This document shows positions 57,892-64,000 of a stretch of 64,000 nt of DNA, in pieces. How positions within the stretch are numbered: the stretch's first letter is position 1; every line of letters starts with the position of its first letter. Under the pieces are notes generated by a model. It was not told where the DNA came from and made no database searches. It saw nothing but the letters and a program-made list of their open reading frames with translations. The DNA lies in contig NZ_JAUYAF010000019.1 in the NCBI RefSeq assembly GCF_030693625.1, positions 1-64,000 on the forward strand, read 5' to 3'. Position numbers and translations under genes: made by a program. Origin of the DNA: Phenylobacterium sp. (lineage in GTDB: Bacteria; Pseudomonadota; Alphaproteobacteria; Caulobacterales; Caulobacteraceae).

Positions 57892-58062
57892 CGCTGGGGT
57901 CGGCCAGCTATCGCGCGCCGCAGGCAGACGGCTCGAGGCTCGCGAATTGGTGTGAGGGGTGCGGCGCATGATCGGCGCACGTGGGGCTTGGGGCGAGAAG
58001 CTGTACAGCCCCTCGCCCGCCGATATCGTGGAGGTCTCGACTCCACCACGAATGGAACTTCC

Positions 58063-58299
58063 ATGGTCAACGAACAGGCGGCGATCCACAGCGCCACCCA
58101 AACGCTCCTTGTGGACGTGCTGCGCATCATCCATCGGATCGCCCCTGCGGACGTGGAGGCGCTGCTTGCGGAGTCGGAACAGGTGGCGTCGTCGGCCGAA
58201 ACTCGCAATCCGCCTCCGAGCGAGAATGCGAAGCTTGTTCTCCAATTGCGGGTCGAGATGCTGCGCGAAGTGCTTGAACCTCCGACCCGAGAGCCCTGA
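58063..58299 (+). CDS. small helical hypothetical protein (78 aa)
   Basis: Starts at ATG 58063 with GGAA just upstream. Sequence MVNEQAAIHSATQTLLVDVLRIIHRIAPADVEALLAESEQVASSAE... AKLVLQLRVEMLREVLEPPTREP is amphipathic and free of low complexity. Plus strand, converging on the Cro-like gene with 15 bp between stops. Not recognised. It lies between a terminator and the immunity region. Confidence 0.55.
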   Translation: MVNEQAAIHSATQTLLVDVLRIIHRIAPADVEALLAESEQVASSAETRNPPPSENAKLVLQLRVEMLREVLEPPTREP

Positions 58300-58314
58300 C
58301 TTCTGCCAAGAGGC

Positions 58315-58569
58315 TCATGCCGCCCTCCCCGCTTCGATGGGGGTGAGTGGTCGATTGACACCTTTCGGCCAGGTAGCGCCCTCAGGCCAGTTGCTGGAGA
58401 GCCACTGGACGGCGCGCTCTAGTCGTTTGGTCTGGATGTCTGCGCCGTCCACGATGGCGCCCAGCTTCTTGCTGTCGCCGAAGACGCGCCAGCTCAGCGT
58501 CTTGGTGTCGATGCCAGACGCTCGCCGGTACTCGGCGGTGAGTTCGAGAAGCTGATCAATGGCGCTCAT
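58315..58569 (-). CDS. Cro-like/early regulator, conserved phage protein
   Basis: 84 residues from ATG 58569: MSAIDQLLELTAEYRRASGIDTKTLSWRVFGDSKKLGAIVDGADIQTKRLERAVQWLSSNWPEGATWPKG. I recall this TLSWR-FGDSKKL...FERA-WFS-NWPEGA form next to phage repressors in alphaproteobacteria. Divergent from the S24 repressor with three operators between. It is probably the first lytic gene, in the position of Cro. A TTGACC/GATATC promoter would start transcription at or within a base or two of the ATG. Confidence 0.75.
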   Translation of the reverse strand: MSAIDQLLELTAEYRRASGIDTKTLSWRVFGDSKKLGAIVDGADIQTKRLERAVQWLSSNWPEGATWPKGVNRPLTPIEAGRAA

Positions 58570-58576
58570 GCCACGA

Positions 58577-58605
58577 GATATCGGTATTTCTACCGTTTCG
58601 GTCAA
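58577..58605 (-). promoter_or_regulatory. predicted leftward early promoter
   Basis: On the minus strand, -35 TTGACC (58600-58605) and -10 GATATC (58577-58582) are 17 bp apart, with operator O1 (58582-58595) inside the spacer. The expected transcription start is about 58570, so the Cro-like mRNA may be leaderless. The repressor bound at O1 would block this promoter. Confidence 0.5.
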
Positions 58606-58653
58606 CGGTTATCTTACCGGTCGCGTCTCTTTGTGGGGGCGGTCATCTTACCG
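58582..58653. promoter_or_regulatory. three repressor operators O1-O3
   Basis: 14-bp near-palindromes CGGTATTTCTACCG (58582-58595), CGGTTATCTTACCG (58606-58619) and CGGTCATCTTACCG (58640-58653) fill the gap between the divergent Cro-like and repressor genes. All have CGGT...ACCG arms. Centres are 24 and 34 bp apart. O3 overlaps the region just upstream of the repressor start, so it may autoregulate. Confidence 0.85.
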
Positions 58654-58657
58654 CGCG

Positions 58658-59311
58658 ATGCTAAAGGACGTTCTTTTCCGCGTGGAGCAACGGCTTGAGG
58701 CCGTTGGGCTGTCGGCCGCTGCGGCGTCGCGCAACGCCGGCTTAAGCGAAGACGCGATCCGCAATATGCAGCGGGCGGCAAAAAAAGACTCTGGCCGGAA
58801 GGGCGTCTCCACGGCGACGATCACGGCGCTTGCTGACGTGCTCGACACGACCGTCGGCTGGCTAATGGGCGACGAGGTCGACGCAGAAATCGAAACCGAG
58901 ATCAGGGTGGCCCCGCCCGCAATGGTGAAAATTGTTGGCCGGGTCGGCGCGGGAGCGCGGGTCGAGGCGATCGAGGATATGAGCCAAGAACCGATTGCAC
59001 TACCCGGTGAGCTGGAAGACGCCAGCGCCTACTGGGTCGAGGGCGACTCTTGCTCCCCGGTATTTGAGCCTGGTGACGTGCTGGTGGTCCGCGGACCTGG
59101 CCGTGCTGACGAGGGTGAATTCCTAAACCGCTACTGCGTGGTCGAGACCGACGACGGCCTGGGCTGGGTCAAGCGGGTGACGCGTGGGATGACCGTCCCC
59201 GGTCGGGGCCGCCTGTACAACCTAGAAAGCGACAACGCCGACCCAATCCAAAACCAGCAAATCAAGAGCGCGCGGCCGGTGCTGCTGCGGCTTATCCAGG
59301 GCGGCAGATGA
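58658..59311 (+). CDS. phage repressor, HTH plus S24 LexA-like peptidase
   Basis: 217 residues from ATG 58658 (a longer in-frame start at 58559 would run through the operators). N-terminal helix-turn-helix (LSAAAASRNAGLSEDAIRNMQR, GVSTATITALADVLDTTVGWLMG) and C-terminal S24 domain: candidate cleavage site Ala-Gly in RVGAGARV (near 98-100), catalytic Ser131 in VEGDSCSPVFEPGD, and Lys172 in LGWVKRV. RecA-stimulated self-cleavage would then trigger induction. Operators O1-O3 lie upstream; O4-O5 at 61.46-61.50 kb. Confidence 0.93.
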   Translation: MLKDVLFRVEQRLEAVGLSAAAASRNAGLSEDAIRNMQRAAKKDSGRKGVSTATITALADVLDTTVGWLMGDEVDAEIETEIRVAPPAMVKIVGRVGAGARVEAIEDMSQEPIALPGELEDASAYWVEGDSCSPVFEPGDVLVVRGPGRADEGEFLNRYCVVETDDGLGWVKRVTRGMTVPGRGRLYNLESDNADPIQNQQIKSARPVLLRLIQGGR

Positions 59312-59784
59312 TCGGGCGGCGGCCCCTCCCCCGATTGCCAATCATGCACCAGGTCGCGCTGGTGTCGGTACTGGCGGTCGCCGGCTGCTCGCCGGGGCTG
59401 GAGAACGACAAGATCTGCGCCAAGCCGCCCGCGCTCAACAATCCGATGCTTGCCGTTGGTGGCGCTGGCCCGAACCCTAGGTCCACGGACGCCAAAGACT
59501 GCATTCATCGCTGGGCCTATCGGCTGTCAGGCTCTCCCGATCCCGCTGCCGCTGTTGTGCGGGGCGTACTGGGCGCTTGCCGCACCCCCATCAGCCGGTG
59601 GGCTCTACAAAACTACATGGATGCGCGCGCCATCGAAAAGGCAGCGGGCGGCGGTCAGCCCGAATTTTGGTCATCTGAGACCGGCGCGGCGACGACGGGC
59701 GAGCGGGCCACATACGAGGACGCGATGGCCGAAGCCGAGTTCCGCGTTCAACAGGCCCGCGCAGGCCATTGTCGAACCCCGTGA
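59308..59784 (+). CDS. putative lipoprotein downstream of the repressor
   Basis: 158 residues, start overlapping the repressor stop (ATGA). Signal peptide with lipobox (LVSVLAVAGC), then a soluble part with Cys/His (DAKDCIHRWAYRLSGSPDPAAAVVRGVLGACRTPISRWALQNYM). It would be co-transcribed with the repressor and so made in the lysogen, suggesting an envelope change such as superinfection exclusion (inference). I recall similar lipoproteins beside repressors in caulobacterial prophages. Confidence 0.75.
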   Translation: MIGRRPLPRLPIMHQVALVSVLAVAGCSPGLENDKICAKPPALNNPMLAVGGAGPNPRSTDAKDCIHRWAYRLSGSPDPAAAVVRGVLGACRTPISRWALQNYMDARAIEKAAGGGQPEFWSSETGAATTGERATYEDAMAEAEFRVQQARAGHCRTP

Positions 59785-59848
59785 CCGAGCCCCGCCGCCT
59801 AACAGCGCGGTCTGCTGGCTATATCTCGCTTGGGTCGGGTTGACATAT

Positions 59849-60355
59849 ATGTTAACCGATCACCTTGATAAGCTGGAAGCAGCGCGCGAGCTTATCCTGT
59901 GGCGTCCCATTGGCGATCAGGGTTCAATCAAAAGGTGTTTATGGCTGTCGAGATGCGCGCATGAGCAGGTTCAGGCCTTTGCCGCGACAGAGAGCGCGGG
60001 CCGGGCCGCCGCCTTAAGTCAAACCCTCAACCAGTTCGCGCGGGGCGGCATGCTGCGCGTTCCCAATGATCTGAAAAGGCTGTCGGCGCCCCCAGCAGAC
60101 GAAACCTGGGAGATCCGATGCCGTTCACCCCGACCGGAATTTCGACTGATTGGGGCGTTCGTTGAGCGGGACGGCCTCGTCATTCTACGCGCGGCGCCAC
60201 GCTCAACCTTTGACGGCGGTAAGTGGGGACCGGCGATCCGAGAAATCCACCAAGAATGGGAAAGGCTCTTCCCAAACTTCAGACGGCACCATGGAACGGA
60301 GCTTGGAGACTATGTCAGCAACACCGATCCAGACGGCGGAAGATCGGTTCCGTAA
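59849..60355 (+). CDS. possible toxin of a toxin-antitoxin pair
   Basis: 168 residues. N-terminal helical part of about 85 residues (MLTDHLDKLEAARELILWRPIGDQGSIKRC...), then a beta-rich domain (WEIRCRSPRPEFRLIGAFVERDGLVILRAAPRSTFDGGKWGPAIREIHQEWERLFPNF), which I recall from small phage proteins that precede an HTH gene. Overlap with the HTH gene is 44 bp. Toxicity is not shown; the fold is not clearly RelE/HigB. TTGACA lies at 59840-59845 just before the ATG. Confidence 0.6.
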   Translation: MLTDHLDKLEAARELILWRPIGDQGSIKRCLWLSRCAHEQVQAFAATESAGRAAALSQTLNQFARGGMLRVPNDLKRLSAPPADETWEIRCRSPRPEFRLIGAFVERDGLVILRAAPRSTFDGGKWGPAIREIHQEWERLFPNFRRHHGTELGDYVSNTDPDGGRSVP

Positions 60356-60713
60356 TGATCCTGAGTTTCGCTCGCTCAACCGAGAGGGCGACCTTCGCGA
60401 TGCTGTGTGGGAAGCAATTGTGAAAACCTTCCGGCGTCGCGAGCGCGAAGACGGCCTCACCCAAGCCGAATGGGCTGCTCAAGCGCGCATGACGCCGACC
60501 GCAATCAGCCGCCTTATGCGCCGCCCAGCCAATCTGACGACGACCACCATGGCGCGCTCGCTGAGTGCGTTGGACGCCTATCTGGAGGTCAACGTCGTTG
60601 ACGCTCGCCAGCAAGCGCGGCTCAACAACACTGCGGAAGGCGATCAAAGGAAAGAGGCGGGCGGTTCATCGCCAAAGATGAATTATGTCTATGTGAAAAC
60701 TAATGGCGCGTAA
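60312..60713 (+). CDS. HTH (XRE-type) protein, possible antitoxin
   Basis: 133 residues from ATG 60312; ATG 60291 in frame adds seven residues. Begins MSATPIQTAEDRFRNDPEFRSLNREGDLRDAVWEAIVKTFRRREREDG, then an XRE-like helix-turn-helix (LTQAEWAAQARMTPTAISRLMRRPANLTTTTMARSLSALDAYLEV). The upstream partner overlaps by 44 bp, the order of HigBA-type modules (toxin first). It overlaps the next gene by 11 bp. Confidence 0.7.
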   Translation: MSATPIQTAEDRFRNDPEFRSLNREGDLRDAVWEAIVKTFRRREREDGLTQAEWAAQARMTPTAISRLMRRPANLTTTTMARSLSALDAYLEVNVVDARQQARLNNTAEGDQRKEAGGSSPKMNYVYVKTNGA

Positions 60714-61086
60714 GCTTAAGTTTAAGACCTCACTTCTTTGCGACTACGCAACTGAAGGCTTGTACGGAAAGCCAACCTTAGTCGGGGTGTACTCTGGCGA
60801 CATCGTACTCACCGAAATGCCAATGCAACTCCGCTTGGCCTATTTCGGTGAGATCGAATCCACCCCGACCACTCTTCAGATCAATTTTCTGATGAATGGC
60901 GCGCCTTTCGGCCGATTGGATTGCGAGTCCAATCCCGACGCGGGGCCCTACAGCATAATCCTGTTTCCGACGCTGGACATTAAAATTGCCAAGCCCAGCG
61001 TTATCGAGATCGTCGGCACGTGCGCCGGCATGGCCGACACGGTGCTTCTAAAATCGCGGTTCGAGCTTGGCTCCATGACGCGGTAG
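60703..61086 (+). CDS. DUF6941-like hypothetical protein
   Basis: 127 residues: FKTSLLCDYATEGLYGKPTLVGVYSGDIVLTEMPMQLRLAYFGEIES... with GKPTLVGVYSGD-type start and beta-rich rest, a pattern I associate with the DUF6941 family (uncertain). Third gene in the same transcription unit as the possible toxin and HTH protein. Visibly AT-richer than neighbours. Function unknown. Confidence 0.6.
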   Translation: MARKLKFKTSLLCDYATEGLYGKPTLVGVYSGDIVLTEMPMQLRLAYFGEIESTPTTLQINFLMNGAPFGRLDCESNPDAGPYSIILFPTLDIKIAKPSVIEIVGTCAGMADTVLLKSRFELGSMTR

Positions 61087-61115
61087 CCCCGGCGGGAGTC
61101 GCTTGCTTCCAGGCC

Positions 61116-61352
61116 CTAAAACGCCACCTCCGGCACCTGACCATGGGCAGCTAGGAGGCGGGGCCTGCTCCAACTCTCGAACTCGGGATCGCCCTCCACC
61201 ACGTAGACGATGGCGCCGGCGTTCCGGCGGGCCGCGGTCTCCCCTGCCCTGATCGCATCACTCCTGCGCTTGAACTGGCGCAGTGAACCGTGGGCAAGCT
61301 TCCGCCCGTCCGTCCAGTACGGCTGCACACAGTAGATCGTCACGCTGGCCAT
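61116..61352 (-). CDS. small hypothetical protein (78 aa)
   Basis: 78 residues from ATG 61352, minus strand: MASVTIYCVQPYWTDGRKLAHGSLRQFKRRSDAIRAGETAARRNAGAIVYVVEGDPEFESW. The strand-helix-strand look with an AIRAGE-AARR helix is typical of small phage 'repeat-of-GxxAARR' proteins I cannot name. It ends 29 bp from the DUF6941-like stop. It faces away from the rightward early promoter at 61.48-61.51 kb. Confidence 0.55.
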   Translation of the reverse strand: MASVTIYCVQPYWTDGRKLAHGSLRQFKRRSDAIRAGETAARRNAGAIVYVVEGDPEFESWSRPRLLAAHGQVPEVAF

Positions 61353-61461
61353 TGGCCGGGCCTCCAAAAGTTAACGCCCTATCGATTCCCCGCGCGGCCA
61401 GGGTGAGTCAACGTGACGCTCTGGTGGGCGCGACCGCGATAGACGTAGGGCGAGAAAGAAC

Positions 61462-61502
61462 CGGTAGAAATACCGTTTACCGTTGACGCGGTAATGTTAC
61501 CG
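61462..61502. promoter_or_regulatory. second repressor operator pair O4-O5
   Basis: CGGTAGAAATACCG (61462-61475) is the exact reverse complement of O1 at 58582, and CGGTAATGTTACCG (61489-61502) is of the same form. They are about 27 bp apart centre to centre, upstream of the rightward early operon. The identity of O4 to O1 strongly suggests that the same repressor controls both loci. Confidence 0.85.
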
Positions 61503-61511
61503 GCATAAGTT
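61483..61511 (+). promoter_or_regulatory. rightward early promoter with operator in the spacer
   Basis: -35 TTGACG (61483-61488), a 17-bp spacer containing operator O5, and -10 TAAGTT (61506-61511). It precedes the 103-residue early gene (ATG 61534) which has GGGAGA at about 61522. Repressor bound at O5 would sit between -35 and -10. Confidence 0.6.
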
Positions 61512-61533
61512 CTCCTGACACCGGGAGAACGAC

Positions 61534-61845
61534 ATGCACCTCGCAACCACCCAGACCGCCCCCCGCAACACTCGCCGCGTCGACATGCTGGCGGGCTGTT
61601 CGCCCCTCGCCGTCGAGATGATCCAGGCCCGCGCCGCCGTGGTGGACGCCCTGAGGCTTCACCGGAACGCCCACCGCGCGACCTCTCCCCTGGCCCGCCA
61701 GTTCGCCACCCAGCCGCACCAATCCCGCGAGCGGGTTCGCAAGGCCGTCGCCAACCTCCGCGCCATCGAAGCGAAGGTTGAAGCGACCTACGGGGCGCAG
61801 GTCCCGGTTCGGGTCTACGCCCCCCTCCTGATCGCGGCTGAATAG
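61534..61845 (+). CDS. first rightward early protein (103 aa)
   Basis: 103 residues starting MHLATTQTAPRNTRRVDMLAGCSPLAVEMIQARAAVVDALRLHRNAHRATS, mostly helical, basic overall, ending VPVRVYAPLLIAAE. Good GGGAGA Shine-Dalgarno. First gene of the operon leading to the ERF protein; the promoter upstream is under repressor operators. No family recognised. Confidence 0.65.
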   Translation: MHLATTQTAPRNTRRVDMLAGCSPLAVEMIQARAAVVDALRLHRNAHRATSPLARQFATQPHQSRERVRKAVANLRAIEAKVEATYGAQVPVRVYAPLLIAAE

Positions 61846-61847
61846 CC

Positions 61848-62210
61848 ATGGCCCAGGTCTTTCAATTCCCCCCTCGCCCCGCCCGCGCCATGCCTATCGA
61901 TATGGCCGCCCGCGTGGCCACGAACGCCGCCGACCTCGCGGCATGGCAACGGACCCCCGGCGGCCGCCTCGTCGGAGCCCTGAACACCCTCAAGGCTGTC
62001 GGCTACGAGCACACCGCTGATCGAGTCTATGCGACCTACCTGAGGTCCCTCACCCGCCCTGACGGTCGTGACGTGCCGCTGATCGGTGAAGCCCTGACCG
62101 AACTCCTCTCCATCCCTCAGGAAGACGCCATGCCCCGCCTTGCGGTCGCGGACGCCTGCAGGGCCCTGGCCGACATGCTGGCCGAACCACTGACGCAAGG
62201 AGCGGCCTGA
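61848..62210 (+). CDS. early hypothetical protein (120 aa)
   Basis: 120 residues starting MAQVFQFPPRPARAMPIDMAARVATNAADLAAWQRTPGGRLVGALNTLKAVGYEHTADRVYATYLRSLTRPDG, then a short acidic helical C-terminal part. Start lies 3 bp after the preceding stop; its stop overlaps the next start (TGATG). Rightward early operon; unknown function. Confidence 0.6.
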   Translation: MAQVFQFPPRPARAMPIDMAARVATNAADLAAWQRTPGGRLVGALNTLKAVGYEHTADRVYATYLRSLTRPDGRDVPLIGEALTELLSIPQEDAMPRLAVADACRALADMLAEPLTQGAA

Positions 62211-62386
62211 TGTCTCAACAGCATCGCATCATCGCCTCCGAGGCAGGCCAGTGCTTCGCCCCCGCTCATGGGTCCATCCACATGTTGCCCAGGGCGCGCG
62301 GACACCTTGTCGGCCACGTCATCGCCTTCGCCGCCGGTGGGCTGCTGGCGACCCTCATTCTCATTCTCGAAAGGAGCGTCGGATGA
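62210..62386 (+). CDS. small single-span membrane protein (58 aa)
   Basis: 58 residues, start overlapping the preceding stop and stop overlapping the next start (ATGA). Hydrophilic N-terminal half (MSQQHRIIASEAGQCFAPAHGSIHMLPRARGH), then a membrane span (LVGHVIAFAAGGLLATLILIL) and a short basic end. Role unknown; too small for an enzyme, and placed between hypothetical early genes. Confidence 0.55.
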   Translation: MSQQHRIIASEAGQCFAPAHGSIHMLPRARGHLVGHVIAFAAGGLLATLILILERSVG

Positions 62387-63450
62387 ACGCGCCCGTCACC
62401 ATCATCGAAGAGACGGCGATCTCGTTCGTCGCCGACCCTCAGACCCCGCTCGCGGTCCTGCAGAACAAGGCCGAGGCGGACTCGCTGTTCGCCCGCGTCC
62501 AGGCCGAGATCGAGGCCCACGTTCCCGACCTGACCACGGCGAAGGGACGCGAGGCGATCAAGTCCCTGGCCTTCAAGGTCACCAAGACCAAGACCGCCGT
62601 CGATGCCGCCCGGAAGACCCTGACGGAGGACGCCCGCAAGCAGGTGGACGCCGCCAACGCCGCCGGCCGGGTGATCTGGGACCGGTTGGAAGCCCTAGCC
62701 ATCGAAGCCCGCCGCCCCCTCACCGAGTGGGAGGAAGCCGAGAAGGCCCGCGTCGAGACCGTCGCCAACTGCTTCGGCGCCATCGAAGACCTTTCCCGGC
62801 AAGTTGTCGAGGACACCGCTGCGGCGGTCGCCGAACGCGCCGCCCAACTGCAGGCCATGACCTTTGACGCCAAGGTGTTCGGCGACAGCCTGGAGCGGGC
62901 CGAAAGCGCGCGCGCCGCGGGCATTGAAGGCCTGAATGTCCTTCACGCCCGGCTGACCCAAGAAGAGGCCGACCGCGCCGAGTTGGCCCGGCTGCGCCAG
63001 GAGGCCGCCGAGCGGGAGGAACGCGAACGCGCCGAGGTCGCCGCCAAGGAAGCCGCGCAGGCTGAAGCTACCCGCGCCGCCCAGGCCAAGGCCGATGAAG
63101 ACGCCCGCGCGGAACGTGAAGCCGATGCCCGGTCACTTGCTGCCGCCAACGCCGCCGAAGACGCTCGCAAGGAAGCGGAGCGCGCCTCTCAGGCGGCCCT
63201 CGCCGAGCAAGCCCGCGCCCACCAGGCCGAACTCGACCGCATCCAGCGGGAGACGGACGCCGAAGCCGCCAAGGCCAAGCGCGAAGCTGACGAAGCCGAG
63301 GCCCGCGAGAAGAACCGCGCCCACGTCTCCAAGATCATGGGAGCCGCCAAGCTGGCGGTCATGGGCTTGGGCGTCTCGGAAGACCACGCCAAGGCCGTCG
63401 TGAAGGCCATCCAGACCGGCGCCATCCCCCACGTCTCCATCAAGTTCTGA
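62383..63450 (+). CDS. coiled-coil early protein upstream of erf
   Basis: 355 residues from ATG 62383 (overlapping the previous stop). N-terminal 200 residues alternate helices (NKAEADSLFARVQAEIEAHVPDLTTAKGREAIKSLAFKVTKTKTAVDAARKTLTEDARKQVDAANAAG), followed by a long Ala/Glu/Arg-rich coiled coil (220-320; REERERAEVAAKEAAQAEATRAAQ) and a C-terminal VSKIMGAAKLAVMGLGVSEDHAKAVVKAIQTGAIPHVSIKF. I recall such proteins next to phage annealing proteins. A recombination accessory role is inferred. Confidence 0.75.
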   Translation: MNAPVTIIEETAISFVADPQTPLAVLQNKAEADSLFARVQAEIEAHVPDLTTAKGREAIKSLAFKVTKTKTAVDAARKTLTEDARKQVDAANAAGRVIWDRLEALAIEARRPLTEWEEAEKARVETVANCFGAIEDLSRQVVEDTAAAVAERAAQLQAMTFDAKVFGDSLERAESARAAGIEGLNVLHARLTQEEADRAELARLRQEAAEREERERAEVAAKEAAQAEATRAAQAKADEDARAEREADARSLAAANAAEDARKEAERASQAALAEQARAHQAELDRIQRETDAEAAKAKREADEAEAREKNRAHVSKIMGAAKLAVMGLGVSEDHAKAVVKAIQTGAIPHVSIKF

Positions 63451-63458
63451 GGTCCGAC

Positions 63459-64000
63459 ATGAACGCAGCCGCCCCCATGGTCATTGACCACGACACCCAG
63501 GCCCTCGACGTCTCTCCGAAGACGCGGGCGGCCCAGGTCATCAAGACCGACGCCTCCAAGGTCATGGATCTGATGATCCGGGCCGGAAAGGACCTGGACT
63601 TCGACAAGCTGGAACGCATGCAGACGTTCTACGAGCGCCTGAAGGCCCAGGACGCCGAGGCCGCGTTCAATGCCGCCATGAAGGCCGCGCAGGGCGAAAT
63701 GGGGGCCGTGCGGACGAACAAGGCCAACAGCCAAACCCGCAGCCGCTACGCCGATTATCAGGCGCTCGATGCGATGGCCCGGCCGGTCTACACGGCGCAC
63801 GGCTTCGGTCTGAGCTTCAACCAGGGCGCCAACGCCCCCGCCGATCACGTTCGGGTCGAGTGCTACGTCTCCCACGAGGCGGGGTTCAGCCGCACCTATC
63901 ACATTGACATGCCTGCCGACGGCAAGGGCGCCAAGGGCGGCGATGTCATGACGAAGACCCACGCGACTGGGTCGGCCATGTCCTACGGCCAACGCTACCT
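63459..64000 (+). CDS. ERF-family single-strand annealing protein (3' end beyond window)
   Basis: The first 180 residues of an ERF-type recombinase: MNAAAPMVIDHDTQALDVSPKTRAAQVIKTDASKVMDLMIRAGKDLDFDKLERMQTFYERLKAQDAEAAFNAAMKAAQGEMGAVRTNKANSQTRSRYADYQALDAMARPVYTAHGFGLSFNQG, with the family's K-x-S-R-YADY and (later) SAMSYGQRYL blocks. Anneals complementary strands in phage recombination. The window ends mid-gene, so the C-terminal part is unseen. Confidence 0.9.
   Translation, partial: MNAAAPMVIDHDTQALDVSPKTRAAQVIKTDASKVMDLMIRAGKDLDFDKLERMQTFYERLKAQDAEAAFNAAMKAAQGEMGAVRTNKANSQTRSRYADYQALDAMARPVYTAHGFGLSFNQGANAPADHVRVECYVSHEAGFSRTYHIDMPADGKGAKGGDVMTKTHATGSAMSYGQRY

Larger units (their letters stand above)
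27032..64000. mobile_element. prophage (tailed, temperate), right end beyond window
   Basis: Contiguous genes for lysogeny (S24 repressor), DNA annealing (ERF), replication-related proteins, packaging, head, tail, and lysis, nearly all in phage order and mostly minus-strand. The left edge is set by the terminator at 26996-27031 and host-like genes beyond it; it is only approximate, anywhere from 25.7 to 28.9 kb. No att repeat or integrase was seen. All structural genes appear full length and in frame, so the prophage may be functional. Confidence 0.85.

Noticed and set aside
57840..57971. 43-codon frame MMGNYRAGRVERR... after 57843
   Set aside because: It runs straight through the perfect terminator hairpin (57856-57891), so it is the readout of the stem, not a gene.
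1..64000. CRISPR array, rRNA genes or integrase
   Set aside because: None seen. The repeats present are inverted pairs and short tandem copies, not spaced direct repeats; the integrase is probably beyond the right edge.

Overview
The window looks like a high-GC alphaproteobacterium of the Caulobacteraceae (Caulobacter/Phenylobacterium-like; inferred from gene content such as mfd-sdhE-recG, a GapR-type protein, Kdo/heptose genes and codon bias, not from any search). It has three parts: host chromosome (1 to about 20.0 kb), a small accessory strip between two tRNA genes running into host-like genes (20.0 to about 26.9 kb), and a large prophage that fills the rest and runs off the right edge (about 27 to 64 kb).

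Host part. An IS481-family insertion sequence (1-1019) abuts a small lipoprotein gene. Then come mfd (transcription-repair coupling), sdhE (flavinylation of succinate dehydrogenase), a lipoprotein, recG, a DUF3089 protein, the LPS inner-core genes hldD-hldE and kdsA, a cyclopropane fatty acid synthase, a coupled sulfur set cysK-sseA-GNAT, a cytochrome P450, an orphan amino-acid-binding lipoprotein, metC, and tRNA-Arg(UCU).

Accessory strip. A 551-bp IS1-like deletion derivative (20158-20708; 23-bp inverted repeats, 9-bp target duplication) carries a passenger ORF. It is followed by a run of small zinc-ribbon-like genes, a LuxR-type HTH protein and a lipoprotein, then tRNA-Val(CAC), a region with repeated GGTTCAATTGAACC palindromes, a TPR membrane protein and an SRAP/HMCES-type protein.

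Prophage. This is a long-tailed (siphovirus-type, inferred from a 1547-residue tape measure and tail-tube protein) temperate phage. Read on the minus strand from about 58.6 kb leftward: a Cro-like gene, small early genes including a GapR paralogue (DUF2312), RHH and LexA-like small regulators, a stand-alone DnaA domain IV, DUF1376, a secreted-nuclease-like protein, a NusG/RfaH-like antiterminator, then TerS, TerL, portal, protease-scaffold, decoration, capsid, connectors, tail tube, tail chaperones with a predicted -1 frameshift, tape measure, tail tip and fibre, and a lysis cassette (holin-like proteins, M15 endolysin, a 27-residue membrane peptide, overlapping spanins). Rightward from the S24-type repressor run a lipoprotein, a possible toxin-antitoxin triplet, and (from a second operator-controlled promoter at 61.46-61.51 kb) an early operon ending in an ERF single-strand annealing protein that is cut by the window edge. 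Five 14-bp operators of the form CGGTNANNNTACCG tie the two early promoters to the repressor.

Several cargo modules of unknown function sit on or beside the late operon: a three-gene overlapping set at 27.1-28.8 kb (soluble protein plus two membrane proteins), a soluble-plus-membrane pair at 52.5-53.3 kb, and a lone plus-strand gene at 51.3-51.9 kb. These are the best candidates here for undescribed phage-encoded systems. The integrase, the right end and both att sites were not seen, so the left prophage boundary is an estimate.
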